Origin: Alphaproteobacteria bacterium casp-alpha6
GTDB lineage: Bacteria > Pseudomonadota > Alphaproteobacteria > Rhodobacterales > Rhodobacteraceae
Assembly: GCA_001510135.1 (NCBI GenBank)
Contig: LFER01000016.1
Span: forward strand, 1 to 64,000
DNA length: 64,000 bases
Direction of reading: 5' to 3'
In this document: positions 27,329 through 37,468 of the stretch, piece after piece
Numbering within the stretch: the stretch's first letter is position 1
Layout: each line of letters begins with the position of its first letter
Translations under genes and position numbers: made by a program
The notes under the pieces: generated by a model
Seen by the model: only the letters and a program-made list of their open reading frames with translations
Told to the model about the DNA's origin: nothing
Database searches by the model: none

Positions 27329-29878
27329 GTGATCAGGGCCATCTTATCCATTCTGGGCGGAATATTCACCTTTGTGACTTTGGGGATCATTGGTGTTGTG
27401 ATTGGCATTGGGGGTGTGTTCTGGATTTATGGACGCGATTTGCCATCCTATGCCTCGCTGGCGCAATATCAGCCTCCAATTATCAGCCGGATCTATTCGT
27501 CTGAAGGACAGTTGATAGATGAATTTGCCCGCGAGCGGCGCTTGTTCACAGCTGCAGAAGATATACCCGATTTGATCAAGCAGGCGTTCATTTCAGCTGA
27601 GGACAAAAATTTCTATACCCATCCTGGATATGATTTGCGCGGGATTATATCGAGCATTGTGGATGCCGTGCGCAGCGGGGGAAAACGGGTGCGCGGGGCG
27701 TCAACCATCCCGCAGCAGGTGATCAAGAACTTTTTGCTGGATGGATCGCGCCAAGCCGAACGTAAAGTGAAAGAAATCATTCTTGCGACCCGCATAGAAG
27801 GAGCCCTGAGCAAAGAGAAGATTTTGGAGCTTTATCTCAACGAAATATTCTTGGGGCAAAATTCTTATGGTGTGACGGCTGCGGCGCAGACCTATTTCAA
27901 CAAAACGCTCGACGAACTCGCCCCTAATGAGGCAGCGTTTCTGGCGTCTTTGCCCAAAGCGCCCTCCGATTTCCACCCTGTGCGACGCAAAGACCGGCTC
28001 CTGTCGCGCCGCAATTACGTTTTGCAAGAGATGTTGCAAAACGGCTATCTCGATCAGGATACATATGAGCAGGAAAAAAATATGCCGTTGCTATCGGTGC
28101 AAAACGGCGATTTTGAAAGTTTCCGCTCGGCCATTCCTGACAGAGATTATTTCACCGATGAGATCCGCCGCCAATTGAGTAAGGATTTCGGAGAAGAGAC
28201 TTTTTTCACCGGTGGAATGACCATTCGAGCCACCGTTGAACCTGAGCTGCAGGAGCGCGCCCGTCTTGCCTTGCAGCGGGCATTGGAATCCTATGATCGC
28301 AATCAAGGAGTTTGGCGGGGAACTGGCGTCGCGCTGCCTCTGGATGTTTTGTCAGAGGAGGCAAGCTGGCGAGATGCGCTGAAAGACACTGAGGTGCCAA
28401 GAGATATTCAGCTTGACGGGCAATGGTACCCTGCGGTGGTCCTTAGTTTGGGCAAAACCTCCGCGCGCATCGGAATTGAGGGTGTGGAGGAGGATGACGA
28501 CGGACATTGGATATCAGGTGAAGACGTTAAATGGGCCGGGAAGGCTAACTCTGGTGGGTCGGTTAGCCCAAAAGCAACGGCGGCGAAAGATCTTTTATCC
28601 CCTGGCGAAATCGTCTTGGTGCGCCGTCTTTTAAAAGAGGACGGGAGTTTTGATCGCTGGTCGCTTCGCCAAACCTCTGACGTGCAGGGCGCATTTATGG
28701 CGATGGATGTTAACAGCGGTCGCATTCTGGCAATGCAGGGAGGGTTTTCCTACAGTGCCTCTGTGTTTAACAGGGCAACTCAGGCGGATCGACAGCCGGG
28801 CTCTTCGTTTAAGCCCTTTGTCTATGCCGCAGCTCTGGACAGCGGGTATTCACCCGCCACAATCATTGTGGATGCGCCTATTGAAATCAATACGCCTGAA
28901 GGCCTTTGGACTCCTAAAAATTCCTCTCGAAAATTTTACGGCCCAACCCCGTTGCGTACCGGCATTGAACAGTCACGGAACTTGATGACCATTCGTCTCG
29001 CTCAAGAAGTCGGCATGGATATCATCGGGGGTTATGCAGAACGCTTTGGCGTATATAACAATATGGGTAAATTCCTTGCCAACTCCTTGGGATCAGAAGA
29101 AACCACATTGTTCAAAATCGTGGCTGCGTATGCTATGTTCGCCAATGGCGGCGAACGTGTCGTGCCCACACTCGTGGATCGCGTGCAGGACCGGTATGGA
29201 AAAACCGTCTATCAGCATGATCCGCGGAGCTGCGTGGATTGTGACAATGCCTATCTGCCCAGCGGAATGGCGCCGACAATTCTTTCTGACCGCGAAAGGG
29301 TGATGGACGCGATCACAGCCTATCAGTTGACCTCCATGTTGCAGGGGGTTGTGGAGCGGGGAACGGCAAAAAACTACATAAAGCTTCCTGTGCCCGTCGC
29401 GGGTAAGACAGGAACTACAAATGATGCCAAAGATGTCTGGTTTGTGGGTTTCACAAGCAATATCGTTGCAGGATGCTACATTGGTTATGACATCCCCAAA
29501 GCGCTGGGGGCCGGGTACTTCGGCGGGTCTGCCTGTGGACCTGTTTTCAATGAATTCATGACTGCTGCCGTTCAAAAATATGGCGGCGGAGATTTCGTTG
29601 TTCCGGAGGGGGGCCAATTTATCAATATTGATCGTCTCAGCGGGTCTAGGCTTGCTGATGATGCAGAGGGGGTAAATGTTGTAGCGGAATATTTCCGGGA
29701 CGGCAGTGAACCGGTTTTTGGCGTCGCATATGACGGTGGCTTTGCGATGGGAAGCAATTTTGAACTGATCAACCCCGACGAAGCCTATGGGCGCACGGTT
29801 ATAACATCGACCGGTGAAACAGGTGTGGTTGGCGGCAACGCCAGCATCGGATCAATCTCATCAGGCGGTCTTTATTAA
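27329..29878 (+). CDS. mrcA: penicillin-binding protein 1A
   Basis: An 849-residue bifunctional class A PBP that polymerises and cross-links peptidoglycan. A membrane anchor (about residues 4-30) leads into the glycosyltransferase domain with the catalytic glutamate in FISAEDKNFYTHPG and the block GASTIPQQVIKN. An OB-like insertion follows. The transpeptidase domain has SxxK in QPGSSFKPF, the SRN motif in EQSRNLM, and KTGTTNDAKD. I chose GTG 27329 over the upstream TTG (27269) because AAAGGA lies seven bases before it and it opens just before the membrane anchor. It follows amiC on the same strand. Confidence 0.95.
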   Translation: MIRAILSILGGIFTFVTLGIIGVVIGIGGVFWIYGRDLPSYASLAQYQPPIISRIYSSEGQLIDEFARERRLFTAAEDIPDLIKQAFISAEDKNFYTHPGYDLRGIISSIVDAVRSGGKRVRGASTIPQQVIKNFLLDGSRQAERKVKEIILATRIEGALSKEKILELYLNEIFLGQNSYGVTAAAQTYFNKTLDELAPNEAAFLASLPKAPSDFHPVRRKDRLLSRRNYVLQEMLQNGYLDQDTYEQEKNMPLLSVQNGDFESFRSAIPDRDYFTDEIRRQLSKDFGEETFFTGGMTIRATVEPELQERARLALQRALESYDRNQGVWRGTGVALPLDVLSEEASWRDALKDTEVPRDIQLDGQWYPAVVLSLGKTSARIGIEGVEEDDDGHWISGEDVKWAGKANSGGSVSPKATAAKDLLSPGEIVLVRRLLKEDGSFDRWSLRQTSDVQGAFMAMDVNSGRILAMQGGFSYSASVFNRATQADRQPGSSFKPFVYAAALDSGYSPATIIVDAPIEINTPEGLWTPKNSSRKFYGPTPLRTGIEQSRNLMTIRLAQEVGMDIIGGYAERFGVYNNMGKFLANSLGSEETTLFKIVAAYAMFANGGERVVPTLVDRVQDRYGKTVYQHDPRSCVDCDNAYLPSGMAPTILSDRERVMDAITAYQLTSMLQGVVERGTAKNYIKLPVPVAGKTGTTNDAKDVWFVGFTSNIVAGCYIGYDIPKALGAGYFGGSACGPVFNEFMTAAVQKYGGGDFVVPEGGQFINIDRLSGSRLADDAEGVNVVAEYFRDGSEPVFGVAYDGGFAMGSNFELINPDEAYGRTVITSTGETGVVGGNASIGSISSGGLY

Positions 29879-29956
29879 GTCATTTATGTCCATGTGACTT
29901 GCGAGCCTTCGTTGCCTGCGATAGATCATTCGCAGCAGGATCAAACAGGAAATGGT

Positions 29957-31084
29957 ATGCGCGCTGAAATTCAAAATATTGCGGCAGAAATTGAAAAATC
30001 TCTGGAACTTTTGCGCCAGCGAATGGATTGGGAAACAGTCCCCCATCGTTTGGAAGAATTCAACGCGCGGGTTGAGGCACCCGATCTTTGGGATGATCCG
30101 CAAAAAGCACAAAAGCTGATGCAGGACCGTCAGGCTCTGGTTGACGCGGTCGGAGTGCATGACGGCATCGAGCAGGATTTGAAAGATACCATTGACCTTA
30201 TCGAGCTGGGCGAATTGGAGGACGACGAAGAAGTCGTGAAAGATGCAGAGCAATCCTTGCAGATGCTTGCAAAGAAAGCCGCTGAAAAAGAACTTGAAGC
30301 CCTATTAAACGGCGAAGCAGATTCCAACGATACATTTCTAGAGGTGCATTCCGGGGCAGGCGGCACCGAAAGCTGTGACTGGGCATCGATGCTGGCGCGC
30401 ATGTATGTGCGCTGGGCGGAAAAGCGTGGCTACAGAGTTGAAATGCAATCAGAGACCCCCGGGGAAGAGGCCGGGATTAAATCAGTAACCTATAAAGTCA
30501 GCGGGCATAATGCCTATGGATGGCTGAAGTCTGAAAGTGGTGTGCATCGTCTTGTGCGAATATCTCCGTTTGATTCGGCAGCAAAGCGGCATACGTCCTT
30601 TTCTTCTGTCTGGGTCTATCCTGTTGTGGACGATAACATCGAAGTCGAAGTGAACCCTGCTGATATTCGTATTGATACATACAGGTCGTCCGGTGCCGGA
30701 GGACAACACGTCAATACGACAGACTCAGCCGTGCGCATCACGCACCATCCCACAGGGATTGTGGTCACAAGTTCGGAAAAATCCCAACACCAAAACCGCG
30801 ATATTGCGATGAAAGCTCTGAAATCGCGCCTCTATCAAATGGAGCTGGATCGGCGCAATGCTGCAATCACGGATGCGCATGAAAATAAAGGGGATGCGGG
30901 TTGGGGGAATCAGATACGTTCTTACGTCTTACAGCCCTATCAGATGGTCAAAGATCTGCGCACCAACCATGAGACATCCGACACCAAAGGTGTTTTGGAT
31001 GGGGACCTTGACGCCTTTATGGCGGCGACCCTTGCCATGGATGTATCCGGCAAGTCACGCGCCGCTGCCACGGCAGGTGATTAA
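29957..31084 (+). CDS. prfB: peptide chain release factor 2
   Basis: A 375-residue RF2 that recognises UGA and UAA stop codons and triggers peptide release. The SPF anticodon tripeptide is in VRISPFDS and the catalytic GGQ in [10 protein letters not shown]. The ATG at 29957 has AGGAAA in front; the frame is open upstream to 29894 without support. Unlike E. coli prfB, there is no internal TGA with a CTTTGA slippery site near codon 25, so this copy lacks the autoregulatory frameshift. The gene follows PBP1A. Confidence 0.97.
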   Translation: MRAEIQNIAAEIEKSLELLRQRMDWETVPHRLEEFNARVEAPDLWDDPQKAQKLMQDRQALVDAVGVHDGIEQDLKDTIDLIELGELEDDEEVVKDAEQSLQMLAKKAAEKELEALLNGEADSNDTFLEVHSGAGGTESCDWASMLARMYVRWAEKRGYRVEMQSETPGEEAGIKSVTYKVSGHNAYGWLKSESGVHRLVRISPFDSAAKRHTSFSSVWVYPVVDDNIEVEVNPADIRIDTYRSSGAGGQHVNTTDSAVRITHHPTGIVVTSSEKSQHQNRDIAMKALKSRLYQMELDRRNAAITDAHENKGDAGWGNQIRSYVLQPYQMVKDLRTNHETSDTKGVLDGDLDAFMAATLAMDVSGKSRAAATAGD

Positions 31085-31166
31085 AGATCACATGCATGTA
31101 TATATGTTTCTTCGCTTGATTTTCTTTTCGCTCAGGTAAATTGTGATGAAAAATCACGAGGATTGC

Positions 31167-32582
31167 ATGGCGTTTCATTTTACCCCTGCCTACGAATTAA
31201 TCGACGATCTTTCGAACCAGAGGCTCAGCGCAACAGATCTGATGAAATCCACGATCGGTCGGATCTGGGATGTCAATGAGGACGTAAATGCGATTGTGTC
31301 GCTGCGCGAGGAGCAAGATCTTTTGGAGGACGCCGCCTCGGCTGATCAAGTGTCTTTGGAACAACGTGGTGCGCTCCACGGGATCCCTATCGCGATTAAG
31401 GACCTTGCCAATGCCAAAGGGCTTTTGACCACCGAAGGCTCCCCGATCTTTGCCAACCGTATCGCAGAGAAAGATGACCTTATGGTGGCGCGCATTCGCA
31501 AAGCGGGTGCAATCATTATCGGGAAAACAAACACACCCGAATTCGGTCTGGGAAGTCACACCTACAATCCGGTTTTTGGAACCACGTTCAATCCCTATGA
31601 TCTGAAACGCTCTGCGGGCGGATCTTCTGGCGGGGCTGCGGTGGCGCTGGCAACTGGTATGCTCTCTATTGCGGATGGATCGGATATGATGGGCAGCCTG
31701 CGCAATCCTGCCGCATGGAACAACGTCTATGGCATGCGTCCGAGCTGGGGTTTGGTGCCTTCTGATCCTGAGGGGGATTTGTTTTTACACTCGCTTGCCA
31801 CCAGCGGACCGATGGCACGAAATCCCAAAGATATCGCACTATTGCTCTCTGTGATCAGCGGAGAACATCCCAAAGTGCCAAACAGCTTTTCTAACCCTGA
31901 CCTTCTTCCGGTTAGAGCTGCGGATATGAAAGGACTGCGCGTCGGCTGGCTTGGAGATTGGGGCGGGAACTTGAAATTTGAAAGCGGATTGTTTGAGGCT
32001 GCTGAAAAGGCCGTCCGCCAATTTGAAGCAATGGGGGCGAGTGTTGATTTGGTCATCCCCGAATTCACAGGAGAGTTGCTATGGGAAAGCTGGACAAAGC
32101 TGCGTTCATGGAAATTGGCGTCTTCCCATCAACATTTTCTGGACGATCCGGTGTTTTCCAACCAATTGAAACCCGCTGTTATTTGGGAAATTGAAAACGG
32201 AAAATCATTAAGTGCACAGGATGTGAATACGGCCAGTAAGCTTAGATCAGATTGGTTTCTCTATGCAGCAGAGCTTTTTGAAACTTATGACGTTTTGGTT
32301 CTGCCCTCCACCCAAACCTGGCCCTTTGAGGCAGAAAAACCTCATCCGACAGAAATCGATGGAATTGAAATGGATACCTATCACAGATGGATGGAGGTTG
32401 TGATACCGGCGGGGCTTCTTGGGCTTCCTGTGTTGAATGTGCCCGCTGGCTTTGGTGAGAACGGCTTGCCCTTCGGTCTGCAACTCATAGGCCCCAAAAA
32501 AAGTGATGACCGGCTGATTGCCATTGGTCAATCTTGGCACGAGATGACAAACTGGCCGGATAGCCGTCCCCCAAGTCTTTGA
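31167..32582 (+). CDS. amidase (amidase signature family)
   Basis: A 471-residue amidase-signature hydrolase. The Ser-cisSer-Lys triad is complete: K78 in AIKDLANAKG, S153 in SAGGSSGGAA and S177 in DMMGSLRNPA, where MM replaces the usual IG before the nucleophile. Known relatives act on amides such as indole-acetamide, aryl amides or nylon oligomers; GatA is excluded because there is no GatB/C context. ATG 31167 has GAGG at a good distance; the alternative ATG 31146 cannot be ruled out. The stop codon lies inside the left arm of a strong hairpin. Confidence 0.9.
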   Translation: MAFHFTPAYELIDDLSNQRLSATDLMKSTIGRIWDVNEDVNAIVSLREEQDLLEDAASADQVSLEQRGALHGIPIAIKDLANAKGLLTTEGSPIFANRIAEKDDLMVARIRKAGAIIIGKTNTPEFGLGSHTYNPVFGTTFNPYDLKRSAGGSSGGAAVALATGMLSIADGSDMMGSLRNPAAWNNVYGMRPSWGLVPSDPEGDLFLHSLATSGPMARNPKDIALLLSVISGEHPKVPNSFSNPDLLPVRAADMKGLRVGWLGDWGGNLKFESGLFEAAEKAVRQFEAMGASVDLVIPEFTGELLWESWTKLRSWKLASSHQHFLDDPVFSNQLKPAVIWEIENGKSLSAQDVNTASKLRSDWFLYAAELFETYDVLVLPSTQTWPFEAEKPHPTEIDGIEMDTYHRWMEVVIPAGLLGLPVLNVPAGFGENGLPFGLQLIGPKKSDDRLIAIGQSWHEMTNWPDSRPPSL

Positions 32583-32602
32583 GGGCGAGGCGACCCTCAA
32601 AG
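32577..32602 (+). terminator. hairpin at the end of the amidase gene
   Basis: A perfect 9-bp stem, CTTTGAGGG with CCCTCAAAG, around an 8-base loop. It includes the amidase stop codon (32580-32582). No T-run follows, so it may be a Rho-type 3' end stabiliser rather than an intrinsic terminator. Confidence 0.45.
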
Positions 32603-32689
32603 TTGCAGTCTTGTCAACGATGCGCAAAAACATTGCGTCTCAGGGTGAGCTTGGGTATCTGAAGCAAAACACCAAAGCAGGAGTGATCA

Positions 32690-33625
32690 GTGGCACGAGC
32701 ATTTGTTTGTCCCGGGCAGGGCGCACAGAGTATTGGCATGGGCAAAGCGCTTGCAGAAGCATATGTCGAATCAAAGCAGGTTTTTGAAGAAGTGGATGAT
32801 GCACTCGGCGAATCCTTGAGCAAACTGATCTGGGAAGGTGACATAGATGTTTTGACCCTGACCGAAAACGCCCAGCCAGCTTTGATGGCAACTTCCCTTG
32901 CCGCAGCGCGCGCACTGACGCGCGAAGGTATGGGAGTTGAAACTGGCAATTATGTTGCCGGACATTCTCTGGGCGAATATTCTGCTCTTGCCATAGCGGG
33001 TGCTCTGAGCATCGCGGATGCGGCGCGGCTTCTTCGTACGCGCGGTAAAGCGATGCAGGCTGCGGTTCCAGTTGGGGTCGGCGCGATGGCTGCCCTTCTT
33101 GGGCTTGATTTTGAAACAGCGAGCCAAGTCGCAAAGCAGGCCGCTGGTGACGAGGTCTGCGAAGCCGCAAATGATAATGACCCGGCCCAAGTCGTCGTAT
33201 CCGGCCATAAGGCGGCGGTTGAACGCGCCGTAGAGCTTGCCAAGGAACATGGCGCAAAACGGGCCGTGCTGCTGCCGGTGAGCGCACCGTTTCATTGTTC
33301 TCTCATGTCACCCGCTGCAGCCGTTATGAAAGAAGCGCTTTCAGAGGCGACGATTATCTCCCCCTCCGTACCTGTCGTGTCCAATGTAAAGGCGCAGGCG
33401 GTAAGTGATCCGGACGAAATAAGAGAGTTGCTAATCCAACAAATCACGGGCTCTGTGCGCTGGCGTGAATCGGTTATGTGGATGGCGCAAAATGATGTAT
33501 CGGAAATATGGGAAATAGGCGCAGGCAAAGCGCTCAGTGGCATGGTTCGTCGCATTGATCGTGACGTGGAATGTAAGAATATCGCCACACCCGAAGATAT
33601 TCGAGCACTATCCGGTAAAAATTAA
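32690..33625 (+). CDS. fabD: malonyl-CoA:ACP transacylase
   Basis: A 311-residue FabD that loads malonate onto acyl carrier protein for fatty-acid synthesis. The N-terminal PGQGAQSIGMG forms the oxyanion loop, the catalytic serine is in GHSLGEYSAL, and the catalytic histidine is in VSAPFHCSLM. The start is GTG at 32690, with GGAG a few bases upstream. The gene heads the cluster fabD-fabG-acpP-fabF-mltG, with 13 bases to fabG. Confidence 0.97.
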   Translation: MARAFVCPGQGAQSIGMGKALAEAYVESKQVFEEVDDALGESLSKLIWEGDIDVLTLTENAQPALMATSLAAARALTREGMGVETGNYVAGHSLGEYSALAIAGALSIADAARLLRTRGKAMQAAVPVGVGAMAALLGLDFETASQVAKQAAGDEVCEAANDNDPAQVVVSGHKAAVERAVELAKEHGAKRAVLLPVSAPFHCSLMSPAAAVMKEALSEATIISPSVPVVSNVKAQAVSDPDEIRELLIQQITGSVRWRESVMWMAQNDVSEIWEIGAGKALSGMVRRIDRDVECKNIATPEDIRALSGKN

Positions 33626-33638
33626 AAGGGGCAAATAA

Positions 33639-34376
33639 ATGTTTGATTTAACAGGAAGAAACGCTTTGATTACGGGTGCGTCAGGTGGCATCGGTGGAGC
33701 AATTGCCAAAGCACTGCACGCTGCTGGGGCGCAGGTTACTCTAAGCGGAACACGCAGCGCGCCTTTAGAAGAATTGGCTCGGGAGCTGGGCGGAAACACA
33801 CATGTTCTTCTCTGTAATCTCTCCGATATGGAAGCGGTAGAAAATTTGCCTAAACAGGCGACAGAGGCCATGGGGAGCGTCGACATTCTGGTCAATAACG
33901 CGGGCGTTACCCGCGATAATTTGTTCATGCGCATGTCGGATGAGGAATGGCAATCGGTCTTGGATGTGAACCTCACTGCAACGATGAAGCTTTGCAAAGG
34001 TGTTTTGCGTGGAATGATGAAGGCACGCTGGGGACGGATGATCAACATCAGTTCTGTTGTGGGCGCCACAGGCAATCCCGGTCAGGCCAATTATGCCGCC
34101 TCAAAAGCTGGGATGGTCGGGATGTCAAAATCGCTTGCCTATGAAGTGGCGAGCCGCGGGATTACTGTGAATGCGATTGCCCCGGGATTTATCACGACTG
34201 CGATGACTGACAAACTTAATGATGATCAGAAATCAAAAATTATGGAACAAATTCCGGCAGGTCGCATGGGGCAGGCAGAGGAGATCGCAGCCGCTGCACT
34301 TTATCTGGCAAGTGAGGAAGCCGGCTATGTCACCGGAACAACGCTTCATGTAAACGGTGGAATGGCGATGCTTTGA
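33639..34376 (+). CDS. fabG: 3-oxoacyl-ACP reductase
   Basis: A 245-residue short-chain dehydrogenase, the NADPH-dependent beta-ketoacyl-ACP reductase of fatty-acid synthesis. The cofactor motif is TGASGGIGG, the NNAG motif is VNNAGVTRD, the catalytic serine is in NISSVVG, and the YxxxK pair is in YAASKAG. The C-terminal YVTGTTLHVNGGMAML is characteristic of FabG. It is preceded by fabD, and acpP lies 222 bases downstream, with its own ribosome-binding site. Confidence 0.97.
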   Translation: MFDLTGRNALITGASGGIGGAIAKALHAAGAQVTLSGTRSAPLEELARELGGNTHVLLCNLSDMEAVENLPKQATEAMGSVDILVNNAGVTRDNLFMRMSDEEWQSVLDVNLTATMKLCKGVLRGMMKARWGRMINISSVVGATGNPGQANYAASKAGMVGMSKSLAYEVASRGITVNAIAPGFITTAMTDKLNDDQKSKIMEQIPAGRMGQAEEIAAAALYLASEEAGYVTGTTLHVNGGMAML

Positions 34377-34402
34377 AGGTGAAGGCTAGTTGGAAAATCG
34401 GG

Positions 34403-34543
34403 TCAGGTCGATTTCTTCTTGTCAAACCATTTGCCAAAACTCAAACCTGTGATATAGGCGGCGAGGAGATCGTTTGCATCGGCTGTTGCGGACGATTTAA
34501 CACGTTTGTAACGTGGTTTTGAAGAGCCCTTTGGAGACGACAC
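34403..34543 (-). CDS. candidate 46-residue basic protein, antisense between fabG and acpP
   Basis: A 46-codon frame on the minus strand occupying most of the gap between fabG and acpP. Read from GTG at 34543 it gives a lysine-rich peptide ending [14 protein letters not shown]. The peptide has a plausible amphipathic middle ([17 protein letters not shown]). GGAGAAG touches the GTG, which is too close for an ideal ribosome-binding site, and the frame continues open into the acpP complement. It may be a real small protein or a chance frame; conservation would decide. Confidence 0.3.
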   Translation of the reverse strand: MSSPKGSSKPRYKRVKSSATADANDLLAAYITGLSFGKWFDKKKST

Positions 34544-34598
34544 CTTCTCCGTGGGAAGGGAAACAGGGCGGGCATCCGTCGAATATGAGGAAATAGAA

Positions 34599-34832
34599 AT
34601 GAGCGATACCGCAGAACGCGTAAAGAAAATTGTTGTTGAACACTTGGGCGTAGATGAAGACAAAGTTGTCGAAAACGCGTCTTTCATTGATGATCTTGGC
34701 GCAGACAGCCTTGACACAGTCGAATTGGTCATGGCCTTTGAAGAAGAGTTCGGTATCGAAATTCCCGATGATGCCGCGGAAAACATTCAGACATTTGGCG
34801 ATGCGGTCAAATTTATCGACAACGCAGGTTAA
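34599..34832 (+). CDS. acpP: acyl carrier protein
   Basis: A 77-residue acidic acyl carrier protein, the carrier of growing acyl chains. The phosphopantetheine attachment serine lies in [10 protein letters not shown], and the sequence [18 protein letters not shown] is typical. ATG 34599 has GAGGAAA upstream; the frame open from 34551 is not coding. It probably has its own promoter in the 222-base gap before it, as expected for a very abundant protein. Confidence 0.98.
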   Translation: MSDTAERVKKIVVEHLGVDEDKVVENASFIDDLGADSLDTVELVMAFEEEFGIEIPDDAAENIQTFGDAVKFIDNAG

Positions 34833-34858
34833 GTTTTTTAACTTTGAAATCTAACATG

Positions 34859-34890
34859 AACCCTTGTCATTTGGCGGGGGTTTTTGTTTT
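34859..34890 (+). terminator. weak terminator after acpP
   Basis: A short AACCC/GGGTT stem with a long loop is followed by a T-rich run (TTTTTGTTTT). The stem is weak, so the call rests mainly on its position between acpP and fabF. Confidence 0.35.
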
Positions 34891-35006
34891 GAATGAGATG
34901 CTCTTTGAGGGCAATTGTTAATAAGGGCGTTCTGGGTCTTGCCCTTTAGGGGGCGGTCGCGATAGGAGTGTTCAGGTAAACTCATTAAAGACAGAGGGGC
35001 AGTCAT

Positions 35007-36266
35007 ATGCGTCGTGTGGTCGTAACAGGACTTGGGTTGGTCACGCCTTTGGCGAGTGGAGTAGAGGAAAGCTGGTCGCGTATCTTGAGCGGAGAATCAG
35101 GCGCATCAGAGATTACCAGATTTGACAATTCCCGCGTCACAACCAAATACGCGTGCGAAGTTCCCATTGGGGATGGATCAAACGGAACCTTCTGTGCAGA
35201 TGACTGGATGGAAGCCAAAGAACGGCGCAAGGTTGATGATTTTATTCTTTACGGCATTGCAGCAGCAGACCAGGCGGTAAAGGATGCTGACTGGACACCG
35301 CAGGATGATGAAAGCCGTTTGCGCACCGGCGTCATGATCGGTTCAGGAATTGGAGGTCTGAATTCAATTGCTGAGACTGCACTTCTTATTCATGAAAAAG
35401 GTCCGCGCCGTGTATCACCTTTCTTTATTCCCGGCGCCTTGATAAACCTGATTTCAGGTCAGGTCAGTATTCGTTACGGATTTAAGGGCCCGAACCATGC
35501 GGTCGTTACGGCCTGTTCTACCGGTGCACATGCTATAGGAGATGCCGCACGCCTGATCATGACGGATGATGCAGATGTTATGGTCGCCGGCGGCGCAGAG
35601 GCCGCAATTTCAGAAATCGGCATCGCTGGATTCAACGCTTGTAAAGCGCTCTCAACCAAATGGATCGATAACCCCAAAGCGGCCTCGCGCCCTTATGACA
35701 TAGACCGCGATGGATTTGTCATGGGTGAAGGCGCAGGGGTGGTCGTTTTGGAAGAATATGAACATGCCAAAGCGAGGGGCGCAAAAATCTATTCCGAGGT
35801 GATCGGATACGGTCTTTCGGGGGATGCACATCATATCACGGCACCCTCAGAAGATGGTGAAGGTGGCGAACGGGCGATGCGGGCAGCTTTGAAAAAGGCA
35901 GGGCTTGAGGCTTCTGCAGTTGATTATATCAACGCCCATGGCACATCGACGATGGCGGATGTGATTGAATTGGCCGCGGTGGAACGGCTGATGGGGGATG
36001 CGGCAGGTAAAGTCACCATGTCTTCGACCAAATCTGCGACAGGGCATTTGTTGGGGGCCGCTGGCGCCATCGAAGCTATCTTTTCCATTCTTGCAATTCG
36101 TGATCAAGTGGCGCCCCCCACAATCAACCTCGATAACCCAGCCGTTGAAACCCCCGTCGATTTGGCACCCAATAAAAAACGGGAAAGAGAAATCAAAGTT
36201 GCCTTGTCGAATTCCTTCGGGTTTGGGGGCACAAATGCCTGCGTTGCCTTTGGAAAAGTTGACTAA
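35007..36266 (+). CDS. fabF: 3-oxoacyl-ACP synthase II
   Basis: A 419-residue condensing enzyme that elongates acyl-ACP with malonyl-ACP. The catalytic cysteine is in VTACSTGAHAIG, and the two histidines are in NAHGTST and KSATGHLLGAAGA. The C-terminal SNSFGFGGTNA completes the thiolase fold. GAGGGG precedes the ATG. Its last base is shared with the first base of the mltG start codon (TAATG). Confidence 0.97.
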   Translation: MRRVVVTGLGLVTPLASGVEESWSRILSGESGASEITRFDNSRVTTKYACEVPIGDGSNGTFCADDWMEAKERRKVDDFILYGIAAADQAVKDADWTPQDDESRLRTGVMIGSGIGGLNSIAETALLIHEKGPRRVSPFFIPGALINLISGQVSIRYGFKGPNHAVVTACSTGAHAIGDAARLIMTDDADVMVAGGAEAAISEIGIAGFNACKALSTKWIDNPKAASRPYDIDRDGFVMGEGAGVVVLEEYEHAKARGAKIYSEVIGYGLSGDAHHITAPSEDGEGGERAMRAALKKAGLEASAVDYINAHGTSTMADVIELAAVERLMGDAAGKVTMSSTKSATGHLLGAAGAIEAIFSILAIRDQVAPPTINLDNPAVETPVDLAPNKKREREIKVALSNSFGFGGTNACVAFGKVD

Positions 36267-37426
36267 TGTGGCGAAGCATTGCGTCCAACGGGTTTAACCT
36301 ACTGATCCTTCTGGCGTTATTGATCGGGGCTTTGGCGGTTTGGGGCAAAGCGCAGTATTACAACGCAGGTCCATTAGGCAATGCAATATGTCTTCAGGTG
36401 GATCGTGGCACCACAATGCGCAGCCTGTCGCAAACTCTTTATGAGAAAAATGCCATCTCAAGCGCTCCGATTTTTCGTATGGGGGCAGAGTACACAGGAA
36501 AAGCCGGAGATCTGAAGGCTGGCAATTTTCTTTTGGACACAGCCATATCTATGGCGGACATTACGGAAATTGTCACCAAAGGTGGCGCGAACAGCTGTGG
36601 TGCGGAAGTGGTCTATCGGATCGGCATAACCGCGACACAGGTTCAGGTGCGGGAGATGGATCCCAGCACGTCCCAATTTGAGGAAAAAGTTTCCTTTACC
36701 CTTGGTCAGGACGCGCCCGAAGCCTTTAAGGAGCTTAGCCAAGAGTTGGGAATTCGTCACCGCCTCGCCATTGCCGAAGGGGTGACCTCCTTTAAGATTG
36801 TGGAAGCGTTAAATGAAATTGATGTGCTAAGCGGTGAAGTGCTTAACATTCCCCCAGAAGGAACGCTTGCGCCAGACAGTTTTGAGCTGCGCCAAGGAGA
36901 TGACCGTCAGGCGCTTTTGCTGAAAATGCAAGCGGCTCAGGAGGCAATCTTGAACGAAGCATGGGACCAGCGAGAGGAAGGCTTACCCATTACCTCAAAA
37001 GAGGACGCCTTAATTCTTGCGTCAATCATTGAAAAAGAAACCGGTCAGACTGATGAGCGGGCTTTGGTGGCAAGCGTCTTTGTCAATCGGCTCAATAAGG
37101 GCATGCCTTTGCAGACAGACCCCTCTGTCATTTATGGAATTACACTTGGCAAAGACATCTTAGGACGGGGGCTGCGCCAAAGTGAATTGCGCAAAGATAC
37201 CCCTTGGAACACCTATGTGAACAAAGGCCTTCCCAAAACTCCTATAGCCAATCCTGGGCGCAAAAGTATTCTGGCCGCAGTTTCCCCAGCCCAAAGCGAT
37301 TACCTGTTTTTTGTCGCTGATGGCAGTGGGGGGCATGCTTTTGCGGTAACGCTTGCAGAACACAACAAAAATGTTGCCAAATGGCGCGCGATAGAGGCAG
37401 AGCGTCGAAACAGTCAGGGCGATTAG
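36266..37426 (+). CDS. mltG: endolytic transglycosylase MltG
   Basis: A 386-residue membrane-anchored lytic transglycosylase that cuts nascent glycan strands and sets their length. A membrane span covers about residues 7-25, followed by a LysM-like region and the YceG catalytic domain. The catalytic glutamate is in SIIEKETGQTDER, with VASVFVNRLNKGMPLQTDPSVIYG following. The fabF-mltG arrangement matches the conserved coupling of fatty-acid and wall genes in proteobacteria. Translation is coupled to fabF. Confidence 0.95.
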   Translation: MWRSIASNGFNLLILLALLIGALAVWGKAQYYNAGPLGNAICLQVDRGTTMRSLSQTLYEKNAISSAPIFRMGAEYTGKAGDLKAGNFLLDTAISMADITEIVTKGGANSCGAEVVYRIGITATQVQVREMDPSTSQFEEKVSFTLGQDAPEAFKELSQELGIRHRLAIAEGVTSFKIVEALNEIDVLSGEVLNIPPEGTLAPDSFELRQGDDRQALLLKMQAAQEAILNEAWDQREEGLPITSKEDALILASIIEKETGQTDERALVASVFVNRLNKGMPLQTDPSVIYGITLGKDILGRGLRQSELRKDTPWNTYVNKGLPKTPIANPGRKSILAAVSPAQSDYLFFVADGSGGHAFAVTLAEHNKNVAKWRAIEAERRNSQGD

Positions 37427-37468
37427 CCTTTAACGATGGTCTCTTTATACTTTGTGGGGCCCTGCATT

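Noticed and set aside
29957-30060. Programmed +1 frameshift in prfB
   Set aside because: The reading frame is continuous from the ATG and there is no TGA or CTTTGA slippery site near codon 25.
32640-33287. 215-codon open frame on the minus strand
   Set aside because: Antisense to fabD, with a low-complexity Arg/His/Gln-rich product.
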